Part shown: one piece after another, positions 1 to 12,554 of the stretch
Position numbering within the stretch: the first letter of the stretch is position 1
Layout of the letters: each line of letters opens with the position of its first letter
Assembly (NCBI GenBank): GCA_905250125.1
Contig: CAJNOL010000756.1
Coordinates: 41,450-105,449, forward strand
DNA length: 64,000 bases
Direction of reading: 5' to 3'
Source of the DNA: Rotaria sordida
Taxonomy: Eukaryota > Rotifera > Eurotatoria > Philodinida > Philodinidae
Made by a program: the position numbers and the translations under genes
The notes under the pieces: generated by a model
The model's database searches: none
Told to the model about the DNA's origin: nothing
What the model saw: only the letters and a program-made list of their open reading frames with translations

Positions 1-2
1 CG

Positions 3-1232
3 AACGATAAACATTCATTCTATCAATGTGCACATGGTACAGCTTATTTGATGCCATGTCCAGCTGGATTAGTTTGGAATCAGCAGATCCAAGTTTGTGA
101 TTGGGATACGAATATACGTGAGTCGATTCTTCTATCGATATGTCTCTTAAATAAATCATAGTTTGTTTTTCAAATATGAAACAGATTAGAAAAGTTGTTT
201 ACAGCGTACTTCATTAAATAATAAGATTATTTTTATTTAGCTGTTATCGATTGTGACAATGGAAGACAGCACAATTGTCGTGAAAATAGTCAATGGTCAA
301 CGAAAGGAATTTCTATTGTTGGCTCGGATAATAAATTCGGATCGGATTCAAAACATTTAGGCTCACCATTTGGTTTATTTGTTGATACTAAACACGATAA
401 TATCTATATTGCTGATACTGACAATCATAGAATTCAAAAATTCAATCTCAAAGCTCTCGAGACTGGTGGAATTACAGTAGCCGGTGGTAATGGTGCAGGC
501 AATCGTTCGAATCAATTAAGTATGCCTCGAGCAGTTTATGTCGATAGAAATGAAAATATTTACATTGCTGATGATGATAATCATCGAATTCAACTGTGGT
601 CAAAAGGTGCTACTAGTGGCATTACAGTAGCCGGAGGATATGGCAAAGGTAAAGGACTTAATCAGATAGGAGCTTGTCAGGGTATTTATGTTCATGAAGA
701 TACAAACTCATTATTTATCTCTGACTTTTACAATGACCGTATTGTGAAATGGAACTCAGAAACAGATGAAGGTATTATCATAGCAGGAAATGGTATTGGC
801 GGTTCGAAAGCAAATCAATTGAGTGGACCACGTGGTATTTTTATCGACCAATGCGAAACGATTTATATTGCCGATTTGTGGAATAGTCGAATACAAAAAT
901 GGAAAAAAGATGCAAGCGAAGGTATTACGGTAGCTGGAGGTCATGGAAAAGGTTCAGCTGCTAATCAATTGAATAGTCCATGGGATGTTGAAGTCGATCA
1001 ATATAACAATATCTATGTTGTTGACACTGACAATAATAGAATTCAGAAATGGAGTCCTGATGCGATCAGTGGTGTGACTGTCGCTGGCGGAAATGGATGG
1101 GGTGATGGTATCGGCCAATTCAAATCTGCGCATAGTATAGGACTTGATAAGCAAGGAAATATGTATGTTAGTGAGCAAAGAAATCATCGAATTCAACGCT
1201 TCAATATTACAGCAGAAACGAATAGTTGTTAA
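3..1232 (+). CDS. Chitin-binding (peritrophin-A) plus NHL-repeat protein, 3' part
   Basis: The first 115 bases encode the end of a type-2 chitin-binding (peritrophin-A/CBM14) domain, with the Cys-rich pattern YQCAHG, MPCPAG and VCDWD. A GTGAGT donor at 118 and a TTTATTTAG acceptor ending at 240 define a 123-bp intron of phase 1. Exon 2 (241-1232) encodes about six NHL repeats of roughly 55 residues. Each carries a core such as IYIADTDNHRIQKF followed by GITVAGGNG, which predicts a six-bladed beta-propeller. The family is a large secreted or surface one in rotifers; chitin binding plus a propeller suggests an extracellular adhesion or matrix role, which is inference. The 5' end lies outside the window. 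An AATAAA at 1259-1264 is a likely poly(A) signal. The final residues NSC are followed by TAA. Confidence 0.88.
118..240 (+). other. Intron in the chitin-binding/NHL gene
   Basis: GTGAGT donor and pyrimidine-rich TTTTATTTAG acceptor. Removing it keeps the reading frame (phase 1) between the CBM14 domain and the NHL repeats. Confidence 0.85.
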
Positions 1233-1264
1233 GTTAGTCCTATGACATTTCAATTTATAATAAA

Positions 1265-3208
1265 TATTGAAATTCTTTATCGGTTATTCTTTTCTCTAAA
1301 CAGATACCACGAAGCATAACAAAGAACGATCAAGTTTTATTAAATTAAAGTAGGAAACATCATTTAAATAAATAGTCGTTGATCTTATTCATTCTTATCG
1401 ACAAAATAAAAAAATCGTTAACTATGATCGATAGTTCATCTATAGATACCAAGATATTTCAGTAGAATTCAAATGACTAACATATTCGAATAATTTCTAT
1501 AATATAAGAACCTATTTGCACACAACATTTCTTAATTTATAAATCCATATTTGCCATATTTTGGTTCGGCTCAAGACTCTAACAAGTGAGCAGATATTCT
1601 GAAAAGACGATAAGTGTATCAGACTTTGTAAGAAAAGATAATTACATTTGATGTAAATGGAATAAATTTCAATGAACTCTTTCTCTAAAATATTCGAATT
1701 TGCTTTGAAAATTTCGTTGATTTACAATTTTTCTTTATACATTCGAAATGAAATTCATTGGATTCAGTCGCTGATGTAATCACAATGGAGACTACACACA
1801 TATGTGGATTTTCATGTCATATTATCACTAATCACTAAAAATTAAGAAAAATCCGAAATTCTTTTCGCTCATATTTGGATAAATGATAATTATATAACTT
1901 GAAGTTAGAAACTGCAACCTAGTCATTAAAACTATTCCTGATAGTTGCCATAGTCATCTACTTCGTCGTTTAACCTTAATTTGATGAATCTCTTAAGGGA
2001 CGAAAAAAATATGTATAACATGATCTTAATTTATCATTATATCAATACGATGCCTATCAAACTATGATAAGTATTGAAAACAGTGAAAATAAAAAAAAAA
2101 TACTCAGCTAAAACAACATGCGTCAAATAATTGTGTTCATCTATTTAAATTGTTCTAAATGATCGGATTTGACTATAAGCCTTTCTCATCATGATATTAG
2201 GAAAATATTCCAGAATTGATCGGGGATCAAAAAACGCTTTCTACTTTTTGGGAGAAGAATTTCGGTCATTTTCTGTTTTCTCTTTCAGGTCATATTCTAC
2301 TTTCTAAATAATAAAATATGTTTTAAGTTAAAACACATTTTGCTTAATTACTATCGATGTAGTATGGTGTCACGTCAAAAGCTCGAAAATAACTCATTCA
2401 TCTACTTGACAAGGACATTACAAAATTTTAAGAATTCGCTTATTTTGAAATATATTTAGAGTGATCTTCGCTGAACTAGTTCAATTATATTTTTTCTTGA
2501 CAAAACATAATAATGCTTGGATTTTATACGGGAGAACATAATGTATCACTGTAATTATCTATGCAGTATGAAATGTAATACAAAAATGAAATTAACAGCG
2601 GTATGATATTGTGTCTATGCGAAATAGATCTTTTATGAAGAAAAAGGGAGTCATATTTGCTTGATTAATATTTACTTAGAATAGTATATGTTTATCTCTC
2701 AGATATCTAATTTCATTAAAAAAATTCTACGAATTGTCGATCATCTTTTTTTGTATAAAAAATTAAATGCTATTTTCTTCATTTCGTTAATTGAGCGATT
2801 TTAAGTATCCGCTAATCTGTTCGTAAGAAATATTAATGAGAAGAGAATCACATGCGTAAACGCATCAATGTATATGTATAGTGCATGCGATGGTAAATTC
2901 CTACTTTCAGGAAATTCAAATAAAGTGACTATAGGAAAAATTTCATGGAAATTTAATCGAATGATTTTAAGGATAATCATAGAAAACTCTTCTAATTAAA
3001 AAAAGAATATAGAAATGAAGTTGAAGGCCAAGTTAGGGTTGGATTGGGTCAAGTCACGCCAAGTAAGAATATATATTTATAGGTATATGTAGAATATGAT
3101 TCAATTTCGGGTTGGGTTGGGTCATAAAATGAAACCCATTATGGTATGAAATATGTGTAGACCCAACCCAACCAAACTCGAAATCGAATCGTATTATATA
3201 TATATATA
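1265..3208. other. Non-coding stretch
   Basis: AT-rich sequence with no ORF or homology I recognise. The only structure is at 3096-3190: an imperfect inverted repeat whose arms contain GGGTTGGGTTGGGTC and its complement, separated by about 40 bases, just left of the TA-flanked element at 3209. A related GGGTTGGATTGGGTC lies at about 3036. Confidence 0.5.
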
Positions 3209-4135
3209 CAGTTGATTACGTTATTTTTGATAGTTTTGTACAGTTTGCTGTATTTATGCAAAACACCGGAGGATCTTTATTTTGGTATAGTCGGATAGGG
3301 CATCAATTACTCTATCGAGCTATATAATTTTCATTTCATTTATTTTGCATCTTGTTGAAAAATTTGATGAAGTCCGAGAAGCGCTGAAACGGAACTTTTG
3401 CACAGTTATATTTTAGTAACAGTAAGCTCAATAATAACGAAAGTTGATGTAAATGGAAGAGATTCATCACAATTCCTCGTGCAAAAAAAATCAAACAGAA
3501 GTGATTCGAAATTGAGGAGAAAAGGGATGTTTGGTGGTAACTTTTCGTCCATCTTTGTGCCAGTAAAAAACCAAGTTTATGTTATTTTTCGCAAAAACTC
3601 ACTTGCAAGACTCAATGTAAGTCTAACCAAAACTGTAAAAATGATGGAGACATCAACGCTCTATTCAGCTGCATGTTGAAGAAAAGAAGAGTGAATGTTT
3701 CAAAAACAAAAATTTCTCTAAAAAGCAGCCGAAAACCATATATGAAAAAAGTTCACGAAAAAGCTTCCGAAAAATTCACTAATTTTATAGTAGAAATATA
3801 AAATAAGTCTATCCAAAAACTATATAGTTTGATAGAGAAAAGAACGGTTTATTATTCTATATAAGAATAAAAAGTTTCAATACCCCAGTAAATAATAGCC
3901 ATCGAGAAAATTATCTCAGAAATGATCTGAAAATTGCTGGTTAAAAAAATGGTTTTGACTGCTTTTTAAGATTTATCAAATTTTTGGGCCAGATCCAACG
4001 GAAATAAAATGAAAACTATATGGTTCGATAGGGTAATCGATGATTTGTACAACTGTATTAAAATAAGGAACTTGCGAGTTTCTACATGAATACAGCAAAC
4101 TGAGCAAAACTATCAAAAATAACGTAATCAAACTG
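3209..4135. mobile_element. Tc1/mariner-type non-autonomous element with long terminal inverted repeats (927 bp)
   Basis: The left end CAGTTGATTACGTTATTTTT and the right end, read on the other strand as CAGTTTGATTACGTTATTTT, form terminal inverted repeats that continue imperfectly for about 150 bp (3209-3365 against 3985-4135). Each end is bordered by TA (3207-3208 and 4136-4137), and the termini read CAGT...ACTG, as in many Tc1/mariner elements. The interior has only a 93-residue ORF (3398-3679) with no transposase features I recognise, so the copy is probably non-autonomous. Confidence 0.8.
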
Positions 4136-5277
4136 TACATATATCTTTCATTTTCTTTCTCTCTTCTTTCCTTTTCCTCACTTGGATATTTCTCTTCTCT
4201 TGATGTTGTTCAGGTATATTTCCTTCTTCTTCATGTTTTCTGTCTAGGGTGTTCGATGTTTTTCTAGCTCATTCATATATATAATTACCATTTCTCCAAT
4301 AAAGTAGTAGTTTAGTATTGATGTGTCACATCAACCACTCGTTGACAAAGAGCAATATGAATTCATTTATATATAAAAATACGTCTTTTTTTCAATTTTA
4401 CGAAATAAAATATAAGAAAAGGAGACAGACTATCTAAAGAAAAAAAGCTTTATTCACATAATAACATACTGTTTTTCCATTTTTCTTTTTTTTCAATTGT
4501 AAATAACTTTTTTATTTATCTAATTCATATAAAATAATGTAGTTTTTCTTTGTTTCATTACTAAAATATGAAATTGCTACTGCTACTTAATGAATTAATT
4601 ATTGTACATTTAATAATATAAAATTACTCAAATAAAGTTCTTTTATTGCTCAAAAATTATTGCTGAAATAAAGTTTTTTTGTTGCTCAAATACTACTGCT
4701 AAATCGTATTTTAATTATTGCTCATTCTAGTATTTTTATTGCTCAAATAAATACAAACGATTGTATTTCATATGAATGGCAACAGAAGAAAAAAAATCTT
4801 CAAGTACTGGTGAGCTCTTCTGTCTGAAAAAAAGAAGTGTTTTATGTCAACAATGACAACACAAAAGAAACATTTGTTCTCCTCCTAACCAACAAAGCAA
4901 TAGATTTCTTTCAATTTTTTATTTCACAACAAACCTTCTTGAACACGGTGAAAACATAGAAGTAAGTGTTTCAATCTTCAATAAAAACATATCATTTCTT
5001 GGATTCATTATTAATTTGTGACACTGTGTACTGTCATTGATTATCCGTTTTACATTTGATTATCATAACAATATTTCATGAAAAATACCTTGAGAGTGCA
5101 GTGTCAATATTTTCATTTCTTGAAGCGCATACTCTAAAGACTATGGACACATTTGATCATGCACTTTTGTGCATTCTCGACCATCTACGATATATAAATA
5201 TCATTTCTTTTCTTTTTCTACTTGTTACTAAAGGTCCTTGGCTTCTTCTAAACTAGAACTCACAAGTGACTCCCATT
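4136..5277. other. Non-coding stretch with a diverged dispersed repeat
   Basis: No gene seen. Bases about 4170-4320 resemble 62440-62575: both have a TTCTCTT-rich start, then TTTTTCTAGCTCATTCATATA or TTTTTCCTAGTTCGTTCATC, then ATATATAATT and AATAAA. This could be the remnant of an LTR or another 3'-terminal repeat. Further right are AT-rich simple stretches with repeated ATTGCTCAAATA-like words at 4630-4750. Confidence 0.4.
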
Positions 5278-6927
5278 TCCAGAAATTGTAAACTACAAAC
5301 AGGTTCCTCAGAGCCAGAAGCTAACAGATACGCCAGATATAATGACCGCACTTTTCATTTCAATTTTCATTCACTTAATATATTGTATTTAAAAAAAAAA
5401 TATACCACAAGATGCAGCATGAAAAGCTCTACAATTTACACAAGGTCACTTTTTGCTTCCAAAGTGGCCAAAATTTTTATTGATCAAATTTTAACTGTAC
5501 AAGAACGATTTTTTTTTCTCTCACAAAATGAATTCATTTGTTTTTTCTTCATCTTTTTTTTTCACCTAATCGCTTTCTTTTAAAATAAAAACAAAATACA
5601 CTATAAGATGCAGTGTGAAAAGCTCTACAATTTACATACGACCGCTTTTTTTAATAGTGCAACGTAAAATTGAGAATGAGCGAAGGATACGATTCAGAAA
5701 GATTGGTGACTGTGTAGTTGGATCACGTATGTTATGGCCTTACCTTGTTTATTATTTCTTCAAGCTCAATTCCGTCATTTATTGCACGTGATTTTATTTC
5801 TCTCTCAATAGTAACAAACATTATTATATATCTATCTATATATCTTTTACACCAACTATGTATACTATCCACTAAAGATGTGTAACCTCGAGTGAGTTGT
5901 ATTCTTCACACTCTGCAATATCCACTAAGAATATTCTCCACTGTTCTCTTCTCTTCTGTCTCCTTCTCAACGATTTGTCCTTGCATCTGTTTCATACGGT
6001 AATCTCTCTGAGTAAAAAGAAAACAATGAGCAGATATGCAGTGAATAGCGCAGCAATTACAAAGGTATTGAAAAAGTAGTGAACACTATGAACAGTATTA
6101 CGTAAAGATACAAGGTTGACATCATAGAAGGATGCTATGAAGTAAGAGTGAAATAATATAATGATGATGTCACATACTAGTGATAGCAAGTCACAGCGGT
6201 GTATCTCTTGACACATATAGCTACACTTTTTGCTTTCAAAATCGGCTAAATTCTGAGCAACCAGATTTCGATCCTGCAAAAAGTCTTTTTTTTTCAGTAC
6301 ACAACCAATGCTTTTTTTTCTATTTACTGCGTATAATCTTTTATTTAAAAAAACCAAAGCACTCCAAAAGATGCAGCGTGGAAAGCTCTACAATTTACAT
6401 AGACCAATTTTTTTTTATAGTTACACTTTTCCTTTTCAAAAGAGACGAAATTTCGACTGATAGAATTTCGATGATGTGAAAACGATATTTTGTTTTGTAG
6501 AAGATGAATTCGTTTCTTCTTCTTCTTCTACCTTTTTATTATCTGATATCTACCACTTAAAAAAAAAAATATATATCACAAGATGCAGCATGAAAAGCTC
6601 TACAATTTACGCAGTGAAGCTTATTGTGATTGTGTTCAAAGAAAGCAAAATTTAATACGACCGATTTCCGCACGATCGAAATTGGTTCGGTCAAAATTTT
6701 ACCCATGTTGAAAACCCAAAAAGTCAAGTATAAAATGAGCGATCTTATGTAAATTGTGAAGTTTTTCACGCTACATCTTGTGGTATATTTTGTTTTTTTT
6801 TAGTACAATATATTAAGTGAATGAAAATTGAAATGCAAAGCGCCGCCATTATATCTGGTGTACCCGTTACATTTGAATTTTTAATTCTCATAATACATTA
6901 TGCAGTTTGCAGTTCTTAGTAACTCGG
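5278..6927. mobile_element. Fold-back element, copy 1 (about 1.65 kb)
   Basis: The left flank (5280-5440) and right flank (6747-6927) are reverse complements. They share blocks such as TTTTCATTCACTTAATATAT, then an A-run, then ACAAGATGCAGC followed by TGAAAAGCTCTACAATTTAC. The last block recurs in direct orientation near 5402, 5600, 6366 and 6580, and inverted near 6750-6785, making an internally repetitive hairpin. The small ORFs inside follow repeat boundaries, not protein families, and are not called genes. A shorter relative lies at 53310-53935. Confidence 0.75.
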
Positions 6928-7707
6928 CATGTATTATCATGTTTCAAGGGATGAAAAACGGAACTGGCATCTGTACTTGCAGATGTATTTATTCTAAGAG
7001 ATGTAAGTGCTTTGGAAGTAATCATGTATGTTTTGGCGAATAGTCAAAAATTCTTGGTTTGACCTTAATCAGTTTTATCAGTTTCAATCATATTCTGAAA
7101 GACATTCCCACGATTTGATTATCTATTACTAATCTCATCGAATAGTATGATTATCATCCGTCGCATTGATTTACTAATAGATAGAAAAAAGTAATTCAGT
7201 GGCCCTTTTCATTGGAAATATACTTCGTTGGATATATTGTGAATTGCAAATGTTACCTAATGGTATGGGTGAGAGTGTTGATATTTGCGAAGAGAACATT
7301 TACACCCACACCTCACACCAATCCACAATATTCGATAGAGCCCATGAAACTTCGTCGAATAAGCTAAGTTTCATCAGTGGCTCAGTTTTTTGAAGCGAAT
7401 CATCATAAAAATTATTTTCTTTTGTATTTTCCCTATAGCAAAGAAATGAACTTTTTAGCATTAACTTTTTTCGAACAACTATCGTAAAAAGCCTAAGTTC
7501 ATTATTAGATTGAGCTTGCCAAGCTACATCTGGTTTACAGTACTCCTGAATTGGCTCAGTGAATGGAACGAATCATTTAAAAAAGAACTCGAATTGGCTG
7601 CTACTCTCCCTTGCATCAGCTGATCGCATAGTTTTGGTAGCTACTGTATATGTATAGTGATTTGCTTTTTGGATAGTAGTTACATGCGTAAAATGTGTTA
7701 GGTGAGA
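6928..7707. other. Intergenic region upstream of the fucosyltransferase-like gene
   Basis: No gene seen. Bases 7258-7322 form one of the GT-rich/CA-rich hairpins: GGTATGGGTGAGAGTGTTG, then TTTACACCCACACCTCACACC. An in-frame TAG at 7699-7701 ends any upstream reading frame before the ATG at 7708. Confidence 0.5.
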
Positions 7708-9069
7708 ATGTTTTGTGAACGTTGTTGTTTCAAGCGTCTTAGTATTTTGATCTTCACTGTCGGAGCTTTCGTACTTACGTTCGTGGTTTCTAAGAAGTAT
7801 CATAGCTTTGAAAGTCTTTCCGAAAATACAACTGCATCGGTTCATTATTCATTTCGCGGATTGCTGTTTGGAAGGCATAATATATCCTCAGTTTCTAGCT
7901 TGTATCATTGTTTATTAAAAAACAGCACAACTAGTATCTACTCTGTTTTTCGTCAATCTCTCCAAGATGAATTACGATCATTTAATCATTATCTCACCTC
8001 TGCACAATCTATCAGCAAAAGTGGGACTGTTATTGATGCACAAAGACTTCTACCTCAATATCAATATCTGAAAGTTACTGACTATAACCGTGGTCATGGA
8101 TTAAATAACATTCGCACCATGTACGCTTTGGCTCTAATGTATGGCCGAGCCACGCAACGCATCGTAATTCTACCGGACTTCATTATGGCATTCTCTCATA
8201 TACTACCCAGACGCAATCAAGAAAAGCAATCACTCAAACATACTTTCATTAAAATTACTGAATTATTTGATGTTGACGCTATGAATGCTGTAAATCCTAG
8301 TCATTACCGAGTTGAACTGCAGTCCCAGTTACCCGAACCTGTAAGGAATATCTCCTTTGGTAGTCATAGTTGGGACACACCCGATATATTTGGCTCCTCC
8401 TTCCGACCTTGGAAAACATGGACCGATACCCGCACCATTCGGTTTATTGCAAACTATCCTGGAGTATTACTGACGACTCCGTATTTCTTCTGTGATGCGT
8501 ATGATGCAGACACTGAGAGTTATCGATTGCAAGCCAATAGCGTGTTTCGCTGGTCACCACGGCTTAATCGTACCATCAGCGAGATCTACAAGTTAATTCG
8601 ACAAACATATCGGAACCAAAAAATTGTAGCTATCCACATGCGATTTGAACCGATCTATGGCATCACAGCACAAAAACGTGTCAATCGATTGTCTACCATC
8701 ATTAACTATTTGCGTGAACACAACTATGATCATAACAAGAGTGTGCTATTCTTAGCTGGAGGCAATATCGATAAGCAGATGGTCGCCATATTACGTTCGC
8801 ACTATCCATACACGATCATCCAGAAAGAGAAGCTTCTCCCCAAAAACTGGGAGCCACCATTGTGGTCGAAATATTTAAGTTTGAAAGCCTCAGCAATTGA
8901 TTTCGAGTTATGTGTGTTGAGCGATCTATTCATGGGCATAAGCGAATCGTCGTTCTCGATGTTAGTGGCTGCTCAACGAAAAATGTCGCATCAAATCCAA
9001 ATTGGTTACGATTATGCTAATAGATCGGAGATGTGTTCTCAAAAACAACCCTGCTTTTATTATTGCTAA
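7708..9069 (+). CDS. GDP-fucose protein O-fucosyltransferase-like type II membrane protein
   Basis: Intronless ORF of 453 residues. ATG 7708 is the first Met after an in-frame TAG at 7699. The N terminus has a short basic cytoplasmic piece and one membrane segment (about residues 12-28, LSILIFTVGAFVLTFVV), the usual type II layout of Golgi/ER glycosyltransferases. The lumenal part has the O-fucosyltransferase-type nucleotide-binding pattern: RGHGLNNIR (128-136) followed by A..R.VILPDF; the H-x-R motif in AIHMRFE (His310, Arg312, Glu314); and a C-terminal DLFMGISESSFS block (406-417). It probably transfers fucose from GDP-fucose to a protein or glycan acceptor; the acceptor cannot be told from sequence. 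It could also be another GT-B enzyme of the same fold. The flanking repeats show no operon-like context. Confidence 0.72.
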   Translation: MFCERCCFKRLSILIFTVGAFVLTFVVSKKYHSFESLSENTTASVHYSFRGLLFGRHNISSVSSLYHCLLKNSTTSIYSVFRQSLQDELRSFNHYLTSAQSISKSGTVIDAQRLLPQYQYLKVTDYNRGHGLNNIRTMYALALMYGRATQRIVILPDFIMAFSHILPRRNQEKQSLKHTFIKITELFDVDAMNAVNPSHYRVELQSQLPEPVRNISFGSHSWDTPDIFGSSFRPWKTWTDTRTIRFIANYPGVLLTTPYFFCDAYDADTESYRLQANSVFRWSPRLNRTISEIYKLIRQTYRNQKIVAIHMRFEPIYGITAQKRVNRLSTIINYLREHNYDHNKSVLFLAGGNIDKQMVAILRSHYPYTIIQKEKLLPKNWEPPLWSKYLSLKASAIDFELCVLSDLFMGISESSFSMLVAAQRKMSHQIQIGYDYANRSEMCSQKQPCFYYC

Positions 9070-11611
9070 TCAGCAAATTTGCCGCTTAGAAAAATTGTAA
9101 TTTTCATGTTATGCATTTTAACGCAAAGTTACATTGATATTGGAATTTGTTCAAAAAAGAATGACACATCGTCTACGTAAATAATGAAGCAAAGTACGAT
9201 ACATAGACGGAAACCCTCATACCCAAAGTTCTTCGTAGTAGAAATGATTGGTATTTAATCACAATTGGCAGAAGTAGAAAGTACGAGTTGCTAGTTAAGA
9301 ATAGCTATAACTAGAGAAAATTCAACATAGAAAGATGCCTTTCGCATATATACTTTTCATAGAAAGCTGTCATGTTTCTCTTTACTCGAGGATAGCTTTC
9401 ATTGCTTCAAAACACACTGGAAACTGGAGAGGACACGAAACTAAACTAGCCGCTCGTGAACGGAAAAATTTGACATAAAAAATACATATACTAGCGGAAA
9501 ACCACACCATTTAGATGCACCACGACAAAAAATGTTTATGAAAGTGCCAGAGTCTATCAAGCTGTGGCGAAAGTGCATTGAACCCAAGATCATTGCTTCC
9601 TACAGATCGACAGTGTATGCCCACGTGTCGTGGATCTGTCTTCGTGTCTGAAGGTTTCGAAGCGTGAATGGGTAAATCTGAGTTTGAATCATCGAACAGT
9701 TGATTCACAGTTTGTGTGTATGTGGGAGTGCGGACATACAGCAGTTACGGATACAGATGTGCGAGCGCATTCGGTTCCAACTTTAGGCTTAGATATCGAT
9801 GTGTGTTGGTTTGAGTATCGGATGCGATGACAGTTCTCGCTATGAGTGTATTTAGTATGTGCATCGATGTATACGTGTGCTCATTATTTGAGATAATTGT
9901 AATGGTGTAATCATTACCCTCCCTGATACCCGCCGACATGAGAAGTCAGTCGACTTACAGATGTGCTAAATCAATATATGCATTCCTAAAAATATTCACA
10001 AGCACATGCAGATCCCATAGCACCCACAAAAATATTCACCCTTGCACATTCACACAACCATCCTCACTCAAATAGTCACATATCCACAATCATCTATAGA
10101 AGAGATGGGGAAGACAAATTTTTTGTCACAAGTCAAGCTAAGTCAAGTCATTGGTCTAAAAAAAATTTTGGTGTTAATTCAAGTAACGTCATCGATTCAA
10201 AGTACAAAAATTCCAAGCCGAATCAAATCAAGTCTCAAGTTATTGATTTGAACTTTTTTAAGTTTCATCAATTACTTATGTATAAACTTACAAAAAAAAA
10301 GGTTCACACCAGTCCCTGATTATATTTTAGCATGGTTAACGTTTGCAACATTTTTCTTTACATTTTGACTTTATGTTGTCGAAGTAGAAAGCTGTGTTTT
10401 AGAAAATATATTTTCTACACACGAAGAGGTTAAAGTAACCGCCAAAAAGTTCCTTGCCAATTTCTTCAACTATTAGTAATTGATCGATTGATTAATGAAA
10501 ATAAATCGATTCGAAAGATTATCATCATCCCTAATATAATTAGTAAATTCATCTTTCATAAATGCAATATTATCAACTTTTTTTTTCATATTGGTCTGTT
10601 CAAAATCTACAAAAGAAGCTTTTGCACTTCGGTATTGATTATTGTTGTTAATTGTTCATCATCTGTAACACTTGCTTCAAATGTCCTTGCCGACTAAAAA
10701 TTATTTTTAAATATTCTTAACAAATAGAATTTTCATATCAGAAGAAAAACTGTAACTTTACGTTATATAAATCTAATATACCTTTTACGCGGAAAAGTAT
10801 GTCTCACTTGACATGCACTTTTTTCTCAAGTCAGAATTCAAGCAAAGTCAAGAGTCATCAAAAAATATTTTCTTTGACAAGTCAAGAGCGTGGGAGTTAC
10901 TGTAAGATGTGGGTGTCATTGTGAGTGAAGACCGGAGTCATGCCCAAACCATATTGCACGTCCATCCTCACCCCACATTCACACCCATACCCACACGCAC
11001 ACTCCACACCCATATCTACACCCATACCCATCTACACCCTAATCCCACACCCCACACCCTGTGCCCTACTCCGCACCCATACAGCCATGCTGTAAAATGT
11101 TTTTTCTTGAAAATTCCAAGAACGCAGTTTCGATTTCTATGTTTTCGTAGAAATGACGTTTATAATATTGACAGACATCTTTTTGGTGTTTTTAACAGCT
11201 TTTATTGAATGGAAAACATTAACAAAAGACTGGAAGAATACAAACTTTTTATTTTTGTGTTCAATAGCTTTTTTTTCGTGAAAATAAAATATTTTTTGCT
11301 CTTCGTTGGATATTAAAGAATTCTCATTTTTATTCACATAATTTGAATTAGATACTTCATTTTCTTTTCTGATTCCCTATTATAAAAAAATTAATATCTA
11401 TCGATAATATATATGTTTTTTGACGAATGACTTGCAAATAAATAAACTGAATTCTCTTTCAACATGATTATGTAAATGGATGTCAACTGAATACGAACCA
11501 ATGGCACAACAATTTATGAAAGACCTACATCGTGTGGATGTGAGTGCAATGGCAAGCAGACGCTAGTGGATCCCAGTAGAGCTTAGTACTCTTAGACTTA
11601 TTAAACTTATA
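9070..11611. other. Non-coding stretch with CA/GT-rich patches
   Basis: No gene recognised. Two regions carry telomere-like words: 9975-10095 has scattered CACCCACA and CACATTCACAC, and 10889-11085 has GTGGGAG...GATGTGGGTGTC followed by about 110 bases of CCCACACCC-type sequence. The short ORFs here are products of the CA-rich repeats. Confidence 0.5.
10889..11085. repeat. GT/CA-rich telomere-like hairpin, large copy
   Basis: A GT-rich arm (about 10889-10935, with GATGTGGGTGTCATTGTGAG) is followed by a long CA-rich arm (about 10955-11085) made of variants of ACACCCAT, CCCACAC and CATACCCACAC. It is the longest CA-rich patch in the window. Confidence 0.65.
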
Positions 11612-12554
11612 TATCGGATGTGACAAAAATTCTGCAAAATTCTAGTTTTTGTATGTAGCTCTGGTCAGGAACATGATAAAACGTTGATCTTGTTGTTTTT
11701 AAAAGATGCACCATTTAATATTCTACTCAGATTACAAGACCAAATCTTTATAGCTATATTTGAAAATTTTATTAGATGAATAACACTGAACATTCGTGAC
11801 ATTGTATTATTTCTAATAAGAAAAAATCAGAAAAGTTTATGTTGTGATTGATTGACAACTAAAATCATTTTTCATCAAATCTGTGTTAGATTAAATAGAC
11901 TGTCTTAGGCACTGTAAAAACCTAAATATCCATCATGCCACCAATACATCTTACGAGATAAGTAGTGATTTTCTCGCAATGTATTTTCATCATCTGTACT
12001 TGAAACGAAGTTGTCATTGTATTATTTTGTATTTTTCACTTTGTTAAGATGAATTTTTTGTTTACTATTTCTTTCAACAGTCGAGGCAGTTTAATCTAGT
12101 GATATAGGATCTAGCGATTTGTGCATCGAACTCACTCTTTTTAAATGACGTATTTGAAAGCAAAACATCCATACCCATTGATACAGGCCTTATTTTTTCA
12201 CTCCTGTTTGAGATGAAAATGAGTAATGATTCTTATGCTTTGCAAGTCACAATAGATTTCTAATTGGTTTTAAGTATAAGAGACAAAATAAATGAACAGT
12301 AATTATCAAACTAAAACTCAACAACTTTCGACTTTTCTCATTTTTTCTTGTAGGAAATAATATAATGATACATGTGCTCAGTGCTAGCAATCGATTGAAA
12401 TTTCGAAAATAGCTGTAAAGATTTGGTCTTATGATTTGACTAGAACAATCGGTGGTGCATCTTTTAAAAAACAAAAGATCAAAGTTTTATCACGTTCTTG
12501 AACAGAACTGCATACGAAACAAAAAATGTTGCAAAATTTCTGTCACACCTAGTG
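11612..12554. mobile_element. TA-flanked element with long terminal inverted repeats (943 bp)
   Basis: Left end TATCGGATGTGACAAAAATT; right end on the opposite strand CACTAGGTGTGACAGAAATT. The inverted repeats run about 160 bp per side (11612-11775 and 12405-12554) and share TTTTAAAAGATGCACCA and AAGACCAAATCTTTA. TA dinucleotides sit at 11610-11611 and 12555-12556, which fits Tc1/mariner-type target duplication. No transposase is recognisable inside. Confidence 0.75.

Noticed and set aside
3398-3679. 93-codon ORF inside the TA-flanked element
   Set aside because: RRKGMFGG looked faintly like a transposase block, but no DDE/D triad or helix-turn-helix is visible; not called a gene.
5266-6769. 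Several 60-120 codon ORFs
   Set aside because: They start and stop at internal repeat units of the fold-back element and have low-complexity Phe/Lys composition.
10909-11208. Thr/Pro/His-rich ORF
   Set aside because: Encoded by the CA-rich telomere-like repeat; no protein family.
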